Shown piece by piece: positions 9,193-18,190 of a stretch of DNA of 64,000 nucleotides. This DNA is from Mariniflexile sp044335535 (GTDB lineage: Bacteria > Bacteroidota > Bacteroidia > Flavobacteriales > Flavobacteriaceae): positions 1,116,001 to 1,180,000 of the forward strand of contig NZ_JBIQVZ010000001.1 of assembly GCF_044335535.1 (NCBI RefSeq). Direction: 5' to 3'. The translations under genes and the position numbers were made by a program. The notes under the pieces are model-generated. The model saw only the letters and a program-made list of their open reading frames with translations. It ran no database searches and was not told the DNA's origin. The first letter of the stretch is position 1, and the number at the start of each line of letters is the position of its first letter.

Positions 9193-11988
9193 TTATAAGT
9201 TGTTAATTGACCAAGAAACATAATACATAGAACCTATATAGCCTGTTCCATATGCGGTATAGTACTCCTTACCTGTAATATTTGTGGCTCCTGCCTTGAA
9301 TATGGATTTCATACTAGGCACTAATAAGTTAATTTGGGCATCTACAACATGGAATTCTGGCACAACACCATTGCCAAATGTTGCTTCCCAAAAATAATCG
9401 TCACTAAATCTGTATGACACATTAAATCCGAAGTTTTTAAACAACTCAGTATTGCCAAAAGAGCCCTTAAATTTATGCTCGGGTGTATTAAAGTTTGTTG
9501 TAAAATCCGGGTATTTTGCTTGATCAAAATCTAATTTAGCATAAGTATAACTGCCGCTTAAGTCAAAATTCCCGAACACTTTAGTTGACAATCCAATGGA
9601 AGCGCCGTATGAGTTTACATCTGCAGGTGAGTTAGTGTATGTGCTATATACTTGGTAATCCCCATTTGCTATTGCTGCAACCGATAAGGTGTTATCTCCA
9701 ACAGTACCATAATAAGGTGCTACCACAACTTCTTGGGAAATAAAATCTTTATATTTATTATAATAAGCGCTAAAATCTACGATGACTTTGTTTAATTTCC
9801 CTCTGTAACCTACTTCTGCCGAGGAAACCTGTTCTGGTTTTACCAAACTTGGGTTTGCTATGGCATCGGGGTCTTCTAAAACAGCAGGATTTCCAGTTGC
9901 TTGAAGTGTTTCCAAAGCTTTTCTTGTATATGAGTTTTCATAAGCCACTCGACCGGTTTGCGTAATGGTAGCTGGTTGTCCTAAAAGTTGACCGCCGCCA
10001 CTAACATTAAAAGTCCTAACATAGCGATCTAAATTACTAGGTGCTGCTCCAACTAATATGGCTCTACCCGCATCTAACCCTATAAATAAATCTTGAGTGG
10101 TTGGATTTCTAAAGCCTGTTTGCACAGAAGCCCTAATATTATGGTTTTTATCAACTGTTAAACCTGCAGAAATTCTTGGAGAAAAGAAGCCATCAAAAAA
10201 TTCCGATTTATCGTATCGTATGGAACCTGTTAGCTTTAATTCCAAGGCTTCGGTTAGCTCTAAATCTTTTTGGATCTGAGTGTATAAGCCAAACTCGGAA
10301 TAATCAATAGAGCCATCTTTATCGGTATAAATAGTTCCAGAAGAATTCAAGCTATACTGTCTGTAAGACCCACCCACTTGAATATCGGCAGCATCTATCA
10401 AATGGCTAAAATTATAGTTTCCGTCGGCGTGATAGTATTTAGAGGCGTCTTGAAACTTTGATCCAGTAGATAAGTCTGGATCACTAATACTCTTATTGAA
10501 GGCAGCTATAAAAGCATCGGAACCAGGTAAAAAACGCCCTGTTTCGGCAACGGCTCTAGCGGCGGCATGTGCTTGGGCATCGGTTGCACCACCAAGGGTA
10601 GCTTGCACATAAGTTCCTGCATATTGCCCAAACCAAGTTTGATCGTCTTTCCAGGCTCTATTAATATTGATACCCGTGAATACCATGTCGTAGGAATCAC
10701 CAGCTTTATCACTAACCACGTAACCTCTTAAAAAGAAATTATCATTCTTAACTTCTAGTTTATGTTGTTGTTGAAAAAACCCATTAATACTGTATCTATT
10801 GGTTCCTTGGTATATCGTTGACCCAGTACCAACTTTGCCTACATAAGATATTTCAAAATCATTTTCCCAAGGTCTGTAATACAAACCCCAATCGGTTTTA
10901 ACGCTTTCTGCATTATAGTCTGTTAAGTCACGTTCATTATAACCTGTTCTACTAACATTAACCGAAGGCACAAGCGCACTCGCACCGGTGGGTAAAATTC
11001 CTAAACCTTCTAAAGTTATGGCAACACCATTTATATTTGTTGAAACTTCATCGCCATATACGTTTACACCGTTATAATTTATATTTGTTTCTCTAGAGCC
11101 ACCAACCATGTCGTTATCTACTTCGCTAGTTGCAGTCCAATCGGTTCCTTTTAGGTATCCAAAATTAATTTTACCAGCAAATTTGTTGGTAAACTTGTGT
11201 GCAGCTCGAAAACTTACATCGGTATATGCATTGTCTCCCGCAGCTTTTTGTGAAGTGATACCTCTTTTTATGGATGTACTAATGCCTTGATGATCAAAAG
11301 GGTTTTTGCTTCGCATGAACAAAATACCATTAAAAGCATTGGCACCATAAAGGGCAGAAGACGCACCTGGCAGTAATTCAACACTTAAAATATCAGTTTC
11401 TGTCATTCCTACTAAGTTTCCTAAAGGAAAATTTAATGCTGGTGAAGAGTTATCCATCCCATCAACCAATTGCATAAAACGGTTATTAGCGAATGTTGCA
11501 AAACCACGCGTATTAATAGATTTGAAAGTTAAACTGTTTGTGTTTACATCAACCCCTTTCAAGTTTTCCAAGCTATCATAAAAATCAGCGGAAGCCGTAT
11601 TTTTAATTTCTTGAAGCCCTAAACGCTCTACTGTTACTGGCGATTCAAAAATACGTTCTGGCGTTCTTGAAGCAGAAATAACTACTTCGTCCAATGAGGT
11701 TCCTTCTTTAAGGACGAAGCTTAGTTTTTGATTATTAGAAGCCACTTGTATGGTCACTGTTTCAAAACCAACGCTACTGGCTCGAACGCTAAAAGGTGGG
11801 GCTTGATTAAAAGTTAATGTAAAATTTCCATCAAAATCCGTAACAGTGCCTGTTGAAGTGCCTACTACAATAATATTCGCACCAGGAATAGGTTGGTTGT
11901 TGTCATCTACAACAACCCCTGTAATTACCGTTTGGGAATTAGCAAAGCCACAAAAAAACAAAAGAAAAAAAGGGAGAATTGTTTTCAT
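9193..11988 (-). CDS. TonB-dependent receptor with carboxypeptidase-regulatory-like domain
   Basis: This is an outer-membrane receptor of 931 residues. A signal peptide (MKTILPFFLLFFCGFANS) is followed by a regulatory-like beta-sandwich (about residues 20-100, GVVVDDNNQPIPGANIIVVG), a TonB box region (DEVVISASRTPERI), a plug (about 115-225) and a beta-barrel. The stop is one base from the start of the GDSL lipoprotein gene, so the two form an operon closed by the terminator at 7588-7620. Unlike a SusC/SusD locus, the partner is a hydrolase-like lipoprotein. The substrate is unknown; lipids or esters are a guess based on the partner. Confidence 0.9.
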   Translation of the reverse strand: MKTILPFFLLFFCGFANSQTVITGVVVDDNNQPIPGANIIVVGTSTGTVTDFDGNFTLTFNQAPPFSVRASSVGFETVTIQVASNNQKLSFVLKEGTSLDEVVISASRTPERIFESPVTVERLGLQEIKNTASADFYDSLENLKGVDVNTNSLTFKSINTRGFATFANNRFMQLVDGMDNSSPALNFPLGNLVGMTETDILSVELLPGASSALYGANAFNGILFMRSKNPFDHQGISTSIKRGITSQKAAGDNAYTDVSFRAAHKFTNKFAGKINFGYLKGTDWTATSEVDNDMVGGSRETNINYNGVNVYGDEVSTNINGVAITLEGLGILPTGASALVPSVNVSRTGYNERDLTDYNAESVKTDWGLYYRPWENDFEISYVGKVGTGSTIYQGTNRYSINGFFQQQHKLEVKNDNFFLRGYVVSDKAGDSYDMVFTGININRAWKDDQTWFGQYAGTYVQATLGGATDAQAHAAARAVAETGRFLPGSDAFIAAFNKSISDPDLSTGSKFQDASKYYHADGNYNFSHLIDAADIQVGGSYRQYSLNSSGTIYTDKDGSIDYSEFGLYTQIQKDLELTEALELKLTGSIRYDKSEFFDGFFSPRISAGLTVDKNHNIRASVQTGFRNPTTQDLFIGLDAGRAILVGAAPSNLDRYVRTFNVSGGGQLLGQPATITQTGRVAYENSYTRKALETLQATGNPAVLEDPDAIANPSLVKPEQVSSAEVGYRGKLNKVIVDFSAYYNKYKDFISQEVVVAPYYGTVGDNTLSVAAIANGDYQVYSTYTNSPADVNSYGASIGLSTKVFGNFDLSGSYTYAKLDFDQAKYPDFTTNFNTPEHKFKGSFGNTELFKNFGFNVSYRFSDDYFWEATFGNGVVPEFHVVDAQINLLVPSMKSIFKAGATNITGKEYYTAYGTGYIGSMYYVSWSINNL

Positions 11989-12137
11989 TTAGTATTATTT
12001 AGTTTTAGTATAACAATATAAAAAATTATACGTCACTTAAACACAAAAACACAAAAAAATTATGCACGCATAGTAAAATTTAACAAAAAATAGGTGAATT
12101 CTCTGCTTTATATCTGAAAAAAGCCCTGATAAACGAG

Positions 12138-12170
12138 AAACGTCATGATTAAAACTTAATCATGACGTTT
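12138..12170. terminator. Rho-independent terminator after glmS
   Basis: There is a perfect 15-bp stem (AAACGTCATGATTAA at 12138-12152 pairing with 12156-12170) with a 3-base loop. It lies 41 bases past the glmS stop and is likely to work in both directions between glmS and the TonB receptor promoter. Confidence 0.85.
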
Positions 12171-12210
12171 TATATTACAAACCATAAAGTAATTAGACAG
12201 TCTCTTAAAA

Positions 12211-14058
12211 TTACTCTACAGTAACAGATTTTGCTAAGTTACGTGGCTGGTCTACATTTTTACCTAACAACACGGCTATATGGTATGATAGCAGTTGAAG
12301 CGGAATAGTAGTCAATAAAGGAGATAAAGATTCTAAAGTGTCAGGAACTTCAATAACGTGATCTGCAAGATCCCTAACCTGGGTATCACCTTCGGTAACA
12401 ATACCTATGATTTTTCCTTTTCTTGATTTTATTTCTTGAATATTACTTACTACTTTTTCATAATGTCCTTTTTTAGTTGCAATAACAACTATAGGCATGT
12501 TTTCGTCAATTAAAGCAATAGGCCCATGTTTCATCTCGGCAGCTGGGTAACCTTCAGCGTGTATATAAGAAATCTCTTTTAATTTTAAAGCACCTTCTAA
12601 TGCTACTGGAAAATTAAAACCTCTACCCAAATATAAACAATTACGAGAATCTTTGTAAATATCGGCAATCATTCTAATATGTGCATCCGATTCTAACGCT
12701 TTTTCTACTTTTTTAGGAATTAATTCCAACTCTAATAAATGCTGTCTGAAGTCTGAACTACTAATAGTGCCTTTAGCTCTAGCTAAGCGCAACGCTATTA
12801 AAGTTAAAACCGTTATTTGCGTTGTAAAAGCTTTTGTTGAAGCCACGCCAATTTCCGGTCCCGCATGTGTATAAGCTCCAGCATCTGTTTCTCTGGCAAT
12901 AGATGAACCTACAACATTACAAACACCAAAAACAAAGGCCCCTTTAGATTTTGCTAACTTTATAGCTGCTAAGGTATCGGCAGTTTCTCCAGATTGCGAA
13001 ATGGCGATGACAACATCATTTTCAGTAATTACAGGGTTTCTATATCTAAACTCTGAAGCGTATTCAACCTCTACAGGTATTCTTGCTAAATCTTCAAAAA
13101 TGTATTCTGCTACTAGACCTGCGTGCCATGAGGTACCACAAGCTACAATTATGATACGATTGGCATTGAGGAATTTTTTCATGTTATCTTCAACACCAGC
13201 CATTTTTATAATGGCCTCGTTTCTTAAAAGACGTCCTCTGTAAGTATCTGTAATGGCTTTTGGTTGTTCGTGGATTTCCTTTAGCATAAAATGCTCATAT
13301 CCGCCTTTTTCAATTTGCTCAAGATTCATTTGAAGTTCTTGAACATAGGCTGGTACGATAGAATCATCTTTAATTTTTCTAACTTTTATGCCTTTATGAA
13401 ATCTAATAATAGCCATTTCCTCATCTTCTAAATAGATGGCATTTTTGGTGTATTCTAAAAAAGGAGAGGCATCACTTGCAATAAAAAATTCATCTTCACC
13501 AACACCTACTGCTAATGGACTTCCTAAACGGGCAATAACAATTTCTTCTGGTTTGGTTCTATCAAAAACAGCAATGGCATACGCACCAATAACTTGGTTT
13601 AGTGCAATTTGAACCGCTTTACCAAGTTTTACGTTTTCTTGATTTTTTACGTCTTCAATTAAATTTATTAAAACTTCGGTATCTGTATCTGATTTAAATG
13701 TAAACCCTCTAGAAATCAATTCTTGCTTTAAAGACTCGTAATTTTCAATAATACCATTGTGAATAATGACTAAATCGCCAGAGTTTGAAAGATGTGGGTG
13801 TGAGTTAACATCGTTGGGAACACCATGGGTTGCCCATCTTGTGTGTCCAATACCTATATTACCATGTTTTGTTATTTCTTTATCTGAGCGTTCTTCTAAA
13901 TCTGAAACCTTACCTTTTGTTTTACAAACTTTAAGGTCAGTACCATCAAAAATAGCAATACCTGCACTGTCATAACCTCTATATTCTAATCGCTTGAGAC
14001 CTTCAATTATAATTGGGTAAGCTTCTCTAGTTCCTATATATCCTACAATTCCACACAT
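12211..14058 (-). CDS. glmS: Glutamine-fructose-6-phosphate aminotransferase (isomerizing)
   Basis: The enzyme converts fructose-6-phosphate and glutamine to glucosamine-6-phosphate, the entry to cell-wall amino sugars, in the cytoplasm. The 615 residues are full length. The N-terminal Ntn glutaminase begins with catalytic Cys2 (MCGIVGYIG), followed by RWATHG and HNGIIENY. Two SIS isomerase domains follow (ACGTSWHAG and SQSGETADT near residues 310-360), and the C-terminus PRNLAKSVTVE is characteristic. It is followed by a strong terminator and belongs to a conserved glmS/DUF4270/starch-synthase-like/panC neighbourhood. Confidence 0.98.
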   Translation of the reverse strand: MCGIVGYIGTREAYPIIIEGLKRLEYRGYDSAGIAIFDGTDLKVCKTKGKVSDLEERSDKEITKHGNIGIGHTRWATHGVPNDVNSHPHLSNSGDLVIIHNGIIENYESLKQELISRGFTFKSDTDTEVLINLIEDVKNQENVKLGKAVQIALNQVIGAYAIAVFDRTKPEEIVIARLGSPLAVGVGEDEFFIASDASPFLEYTKNAIYLEDEEMAIIRFHKGIKVRKIKDDSIVPAYVQELQMNLEQIEKGGYEHFMLKEIHEQPKAITDTYRGRLLRNEAIIKMAGVEDNMKKFLNANRIIIVACGTSWHAGLVAEYIFEDLARIPVEVEYASEFRYRNPVITENDVVIAISQSGETADTLAAIKLAKSKGAFVFGVCNVVGSSIARETDAGAYTHAGPEIGVASTKAFTTQITVLTLIALRLARAKGTISSSDFRQHLLELELIPKKVEKALESDAHIRMIADIYKDSRNCLYLGRGFNFPVALEGALKLKEISYIHAEGYPAAEMKHGPIALIDENMPIVVIATKKGHYEKVVSNIQEIKSRKGKIIGIVTEGDTQVRDLADHVIEVPDTLESLSPLLTTIPLQLLSYHIAVLLGKNVDQPRNLAKSVTVE

Positions 14059-14200
14059 AATTTATTTTTTTGATTTCTGGGGTTCTAATTAAAAAGCAAA
14101 TATGTAAAATAAATACTAATGAAAGATAATTATTATATGAAGTCCTTATTTTATACGATAAAATTCATTTTTACTCAATAAGAAACAACTTCATTATATG

Positions 14201-14235
14201 GAACTCGTTTAAACTTTTTTAGTTGAAGCGAGTTC
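14201..14235. terminator. Hairpin downstream of the DUF4270 gene, possibly derived from a MITE end
   Basis: GAACTCG at 14201-14207 pairs with CGAGTTC at 14229-14235, and interior bases extend the stem. It lies just beyond the minus-strand stop at 14246, so a terminator role is plausible. The left arm also resembles the terminal repeat of the MITE-like element at 33287 (GAACTTATCTTGACTTTTTT). Confidence 0.4.
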
Positions 14236-14245
14236 ATACACGAAT

Positions 14246-15937
14246 TTATTTAGGTTCCGTAAAAAATATCTTTAATTTCATTTTTCTATTATCAGGAACT
14301 GCCGAATTGGTTCCGTATAAAATAGTGCCTCTTGGAGTGATTACAGATGTAGCTGGTACATTGGTAACGTCACCCGCACTATTTAAAATTTTAGCATTAT
14401 TAACTAGGTTTACATTACTAGATAATACCAATCCTATTTTGGTATTGGTTGAATCTCTAAGTAAAATATTATTTAAATGCTCGGTTAAATGAATTTTGTA
14501 TTTTACAGCATCTGTATCATCGGTTTTACGTTGCCCTAAATGAAAAAAGGTTGAATTGTAAGGTGCAGCAGTATTTCCATTAGTGGGATCGTAATTGTAA
14601 TCAACAAGCGGGATATTATTTTTTAGATCGTATGCGTAAATTCTATCGTATGCATGGTAGGCATCCCCGTTTTCATCTTCGCCATAGGTTGGCATTAATT
14701 CGTCTTCATAAACAAGTAACTGGGCATCGTTTATTAAACGCTTTAAAATGTAATTGCCATTATTGTCCTTTTTGTATTCTCCATTACCTAGAGGCATTCT
14801 ATAACTGTTTAAAAAATCCTCTAAGGCATTGTCTCCACTAAACAAATCCACAACAGCCATTGAGCCTTCGGCACCTTTTAAATAAAGTGTTTCATCACCT
14901 AAAGTTTCATCGCCGTCTTGTAATGGCACAGCACTATAGTCGTTAATAAAGGTGTTTAAAATATTTCCAGTAAAGTTTAATACGTAGGTCGCTTGTGTTC
15001 TTTCACCAGCAACAGTAGAATCTTTGGAGTAATAAATGGTAATGTTGGCATTGGTTGATGCTAAATTTAATAAAACCATACTGCCATCAGTACCAATAGC
15101 TTCAGCTTTAAAATACAACCCTCTAAAATAGTTATTAAATTCAGAAGCTTTACTTAATACAGCATCGCCTTCTTTATCTATAATGGCAGCTTTCCAAAAA
15201 TCGGGGTCTAATTCAGCTCTAAAAGCAGGAGCTAAATATTCAGTAGTTTCAATTTCACCAGCATCATCATAAGTATCCAATCTAATTGGGTTGCCACTAG
15301 GGGCAAAAATAGTATCTTTAATTATTGCTCCTTTATTGTTGTCAAAATTTATAATAGACGTACCATTTAATGCAAAATTATCGGTTGCGTTGATGCTTCT
15401 GTCTGCTTTTGAATAGTATCTTTGTCTTTGGTCTAAACTTCCGCTTGGGTCAAAATCCCTTAAGAAATAATTGTTTTGGTAAATAGTTAGTTTAAAAGGT
15501 TTGATGGCTTCTTTTGGTTTTTTACCATATAAAGAATCTAAAATGGTATAAGTAGTATTGCCATTGGTATCTGTTCCTGTTATTCTACTAAAATATGGGA
15601 TGGTTAAAACAACCGAGTCAATTACGGTGTTCTCACCAAAATCCGGACTGAAGGTAGTTGGTGTTATTTGCGTTATAATACTTGCTATGGTTTGTCCATA
15701 AGCAAAGTCGTTATAAACACCCAACAGGTTTGAAGACAAACCGTTAATTTGTAAAGAATCAAGTTTTTTATTATAGGCAGCTATTTGAAGGCTTTCTACA
15801 TCCGTACCAAAATTTAAATTTTTATCTCCAAGCACATCGCTTTCTATCACCGAAAAATCTTTATCGCAAGCAATAAAAGATGAGAAAATAAATAAAAAAA
15901 CAACAGGGAATTTAAGGGCTTTAATGGTCTTCTTCAT
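14246..15937 (-). CDS. DUF4270 family lipoprotein
   Basis: The 563-residue exported lipoprotein begins MKKTIKALKFPVVFLFIFSS and has a lipobox near FIACDKDFS. The mature part is beta-rich, with Thr/Asp-rich repeats such as VIDSVVLTIPYF, characteristic of DUF4270. Function is unknown. The gene sits 27 bases after the starch-synthase-like gene on the same strand, and the pair is a conserved neighbour of panC and glmS in Flavobacteriia (from memory). A surface or periplasmic location is likely. Confidence 0.8.
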   Translation of the reverse strand: MKKTIKALKFPVVFLFIFSSFIACDKDFSVIESDVLGDKNLNFGTDVESLQIAAYNKKLDSLQINGLSSNLLGVYNDFAYGQTIASIITQITPTTFSPDFGENTVIDSVVLTIPYFSRITGTDTNGNTTYTILDSLYGKKPKEAIKPFKLTIYQNNYFLRDFDPSGSLDQRQRYYSKADRSINATDNFALNGTSIINFDNNKGAIIKDTIFAPSGNPIRLDTYDDAGEIETTEYLAPAFRAELDPDFWKAAIIDKEGDAVLSKASEFNNYFRGLYFKAEAIGTDGSMVLLNLASTNANITIYYSKDSTVAGERTQATYVLNFTGNILNTFINDYSAVPLQDGDETLGDETLYLKGAEGSMAVVDLFSGDNALEDFLNSYRMPLGNGEYKKDNNGNYILKRLINDAQLLVYEDELMPTYGEDENGDAYHAYDRIYAYDLKNNIPLVDYNYDPTNGNTAAPYNSTFFHLGQRKTDDTDAVKYKIHLTEHLNNILLRDSTNTKIGLVLSSNVNLVNNAKILNSAGDVTNVPATSVITPRGTILYGTNSAVPDNRKMKLKIFFTEPK

Positions 15938-15964
15938 ATATATATTGAAATGAATTTAAATTGG

Positions 15965-16774
15965 CTAGCTTAAAACGCTGGTATTAAAAAATGTTTTGTA
16001 AGCTTCACCAAATTCATCTTTGCTTTTGTATTCTAAAACGGGTTTATTCGACGCTTTTAAATAGGTTTCTAAATCTTTTGGAATATCTTCCGATCCTACT
16101 ATTAAAGCATCCGAATAATCAATGGCAACTTTCATTAAGTTAACATACGATGGTTCTTCAAGAACTTTAATAGCATCTTCATTAAGATTGTCAAATTTAA
16201 CTTTATTAAACATATCTTTATTTAACGTATTGTTAAAACTTTGATTGTATACTGAAGTTACTATTTTACTTTCAGTAAATAAAGGCTCGTCTTTGTAGTA
16301 TTCTTTAAGGTAAATAGGCAATAAAGAGGCTAACCACCCATGAACATGAATAATATCGGGCGACCAATTTAATTTCTTAACCGTTTCAATAACGCCTTTT
16401 GCAAAAAAGATAGCACGCTCATCGTTATCGGCAAATAAATTACCGTCTTCATCAGTTAGGGTTGCTTTTCTTTTAAAGTATTCATCATTATCAATAAAAT
16501 AAACTTGAATACGTTCTTTGGGGATAGACGCTACCTTAATAATAAGCGGCATATCTAAATCGTTTATCACTAAATTTATTCCAGAAAGCCTAATAACTTC
16601 GTGTAATTGATGTCTTCGTTCGTTTATATTGCCGTATCGAGGCATGAAAATCCTGATTTGACCACCTTGTTGATTCACCAATCTTGGTGCTTCAAAAGAC
16701 ATTGAAGAAATTTCGGTTTCTGGTAAATAAGGCACTACTTCAGATGATACATATAATATCCTCTTATCTTTCAT
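15965..16774 (-). CDS. Short glycogen/starch-synthase-like protein (N-terminal GT5 domain only)
   Basis: The 269-residue protein resembles the N-terminal Rossmann domain of GT5 glycogen synthase (ILYVSSEVVPYLPETEIS, IFMPRYGNIN, DIIHVHGWLASLLPIYLK). Glycogen synthases are about 470-500 residues; the C-terminal GT-B half with the catalytic Glu and nucleotide-sugar contacts is absent. The usual K-x-G-G-L substrate loop near the N-terminus is replaced by PETEISSMS. It is therefore unlikely to be a complete synthase, although homologues usually carry that name. The length appears normal for Flavobacteriia, which argues against recent truncation. It is divergent from panC and co-directional with the DUF4270 gene. 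Confidence 0.78.
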   Translation of the reverse strand: MKDKRILYVSSEVVPYLPETEISSMSFEAPRLVNQQGGQIRIFMPRYGNINERRHQLHEVIRLSGINLVINDLDMPLIIKVASIPKERIQVYFIDNDEYFKRKATLTDEDGNLFADNDERAIFFAKGVIETVKKLNWSPDIIHVHGWLASLLPIYLKEYYKDEPLFTESKIVTSVYNQSFNNTLNKDMFNKVKFDNLNEDAIKVLEEPSYVNLMKVAIDYSDALIVGSEDIPKDLETYLKASNKPVLEYKSKDEFGEAYKTFFNTSVLS

Positions 16775-16938
16775 GTGTTAGTATTTATTGCTTTTTATAG
16801 ATTTTATACAACCCGTTATTAACCATTTCTTGTATAAGAAATTTGAAAATACCTGTTGTATAAATGTGTTTCTTTCGGAAAATCGAAATAAAAAACACGC
16901 AAAAGTACAAAAATTTATGCAGATTGATTGTAAAATCT

Positions 16939-16946
16939 TAAGTTTG
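16939..16946 (+). promoter_or_regulatory. Candidate -7 box of panC promoter
   Basis: TAAGTTTG matches TAnnTTTG and lies 24 bases before the GTG start of panC. The -33 element is weak. Confidence 0.35.
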
Positions 16947-16970
16947 CACCCGTTAATTTTATATTAAAAA

Positions 16971-17822
16971 GTGAAGGTTTATACAGAAAAACAAGAAATT
17001 ATAGTTGCAATTGATGCTTTTAAAGAAAAAAATCAAACTTTAGGGTTAGTCCCCACCATGGGTGCATTGCATAAAGGGCACTTAGCTTTGGTGAAAAAAG
17101 CATTAAAAAATAATGACAAGGTTGTCGTTAGTATTTTTGTTAATCCGACACAATTTGATAATAAAGAAGATTTAGTAAAATATCCTAGAACATTAGAGCG
17201 GGATGTAGAATTGCTTAGCTCTATAAATAAAGATGCTATTTTAGTTTACGCACCCTCTGTTGATGATATTTATGAAGGAAACACAGTCTCTGAAACCTTT
17301 GAGTTTGATGGCTTGGAGTTTGAAATGGAAGGCAAATTTAGAACCGGTCACTTTGATGGTGTGGGAACCATCATAAAACGCCTATTCAGCATTATAAACC
17401 CTGACAATGCTTATTTTGGCGAAAAAGATTTCCAGCAATTAGCTATTATAAAAAAGTTAGTTGAAAAACATCATATCCCTGTCACGATAGTACCATGCCC
17501 TATATCTAGAGAAGCATCTGGTTTAGCAATGAGTTCACGCAACACCCGACTAAAACCAGCTTATAAAGAAGCAGCACCTTTTATTTATAAAACATTAACA
17601 ACTGCCAAAGCACATTTTGGCACAAAAAGTGCTAATAAAGTGTCGCAATGGGTTGAAAAACAGTTTGAAAGCCATAATTTATTGAAGTTAGAATACTTTA
17701 TTATTGCAGATGCTTCAACCTTAAAAACGATAAACCGTAAGACAAAAAACAAAAAATATAGAGCGTTTATTGCCGTTTATGCTGATGATGTTAGACTTAT
17801 TGACAATATCGCTCTAAATTAA
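16971..17822 (+). CDS. panC: Pantoate-beta-alanine ligase
   Basis: The enzyme condenses pantoate with beta-alanine using ATP to give pantothenate, in the cytoplasm. The 283 residues are full length. The adenylyltransferase HIGH-type motif is PTMGALHKGH; the QFDNKEDLVKYPRT, FGEKDFQQ and ISREASGLAMSSRN motifs of PanC are present. The start codon is GTG; no upstream ATG fits. It lies 13 bases before panD, giving both last-step partners of the pathway: panD supplies beta-alanine to PanC. Confidence 0.97.
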   Translation: MKVYTEKQEIIVAIDAFKEKNQTLGLVPTMGALHKGHLALVKKALKNNDKVVVSIFVNPTQFDNKEDLVKYPRTLERDVELLSSINKDAILVYAPSVDDIYEGNTVSETFEFDGLEFEMEGKFRTGHFDGVGTIIKRLFSIINPDNAYFGEKDFQQLAIIKKLVEKHHIPVTIVPCPISREASGLAMSSRNTRLKPAYKEAAPFIYKTLTTAKAHFGTKSANKVSQWVEKQFESHNLLKLEYFIIADASTLKTINRKTKNKKYRAFIAVYADDVRLIDNIALN

Positions 17823-17831
17823 TTATCTTTG
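17800..17831 (+). promoter_or_regulatory. Candidate panD promoter inside the 3' end of panC
   Basis: TTG at 17800-17802 and TATCTTTG at 17824-17831 are separated by 21 bases, close to the Bacteroidota -33/-7 arrangement. The -7 box ends only four bases before the panD ATG, so a transcript from it would have almost no leader. Confidence 0.4.
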
Positions 17832-17835
17832 CCAC

Positions 17836-18186
17836 ATGCAAATACAAGTAGTAAAATCTAAAATTCACAGAGTAAAATGCACCGGTGCAGAACTTAACTA
17901 CATAGGAAGCATTACTATTGATGAAGATTTAATGGAAGCAGCCAACATCATTCAAGGAGAAAAAGTTCAAATTGTAAATAACGATAATGGCGAACGTTTA
18001 GAAACCTATTGTATTCCAGGACCACGAAATAGTGGTGAAATTACACTAAATGGTGCTGCCGCCAGAAAAGTTGCGGTGGGAGATACCTTAATATTGATTA
18101 CTTATGCTTTTATGGATATTGAAGAAGCTAAAGTTTTTAAACCATCTTTAGTCTTTCCTGATGAAGCCACAAACTTGTTAAAATAA
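17836..18186 (+). CDS. panD: Aspartate 1-decarboxylase proenzyme
   Basis: The enzyme decarboxylates aspartate to beta-alanine for pantothenate synthesis. The 116-residue proenzyme contains the self-cleavage site Gly24-Ser25 (LNYIGSITID), which yields the pyruvoyl cofactor, and the active-site Tyr/Asn region (LNGAAARKVAVGD) near residues 70-85. Length is normal. It follows panC by 13 bases and is followed 4 bases later by the membrane protein gene, so the three are likely co-transcribed, possibly with an extra promoter just before panD. Confidence 0.97.
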   Translation: MQIQVVKSKIHRVKCTGAELNYIGSITIDEDLMEAANIIQGEKVQIVNNDNGERLETYCIPGPRNSGEITLNGAAARKVAVGDTLILITYAFMDIEEAKVFKPSLVFPDEATNLLK

Positions 18187-18190
18187 AGGT

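Noticed and set aside
16971..16973. Searching for an ATG start of panC
   Set aside because: No in-frame ATG upstream; the GTG gives the normal PanC N-terminus.
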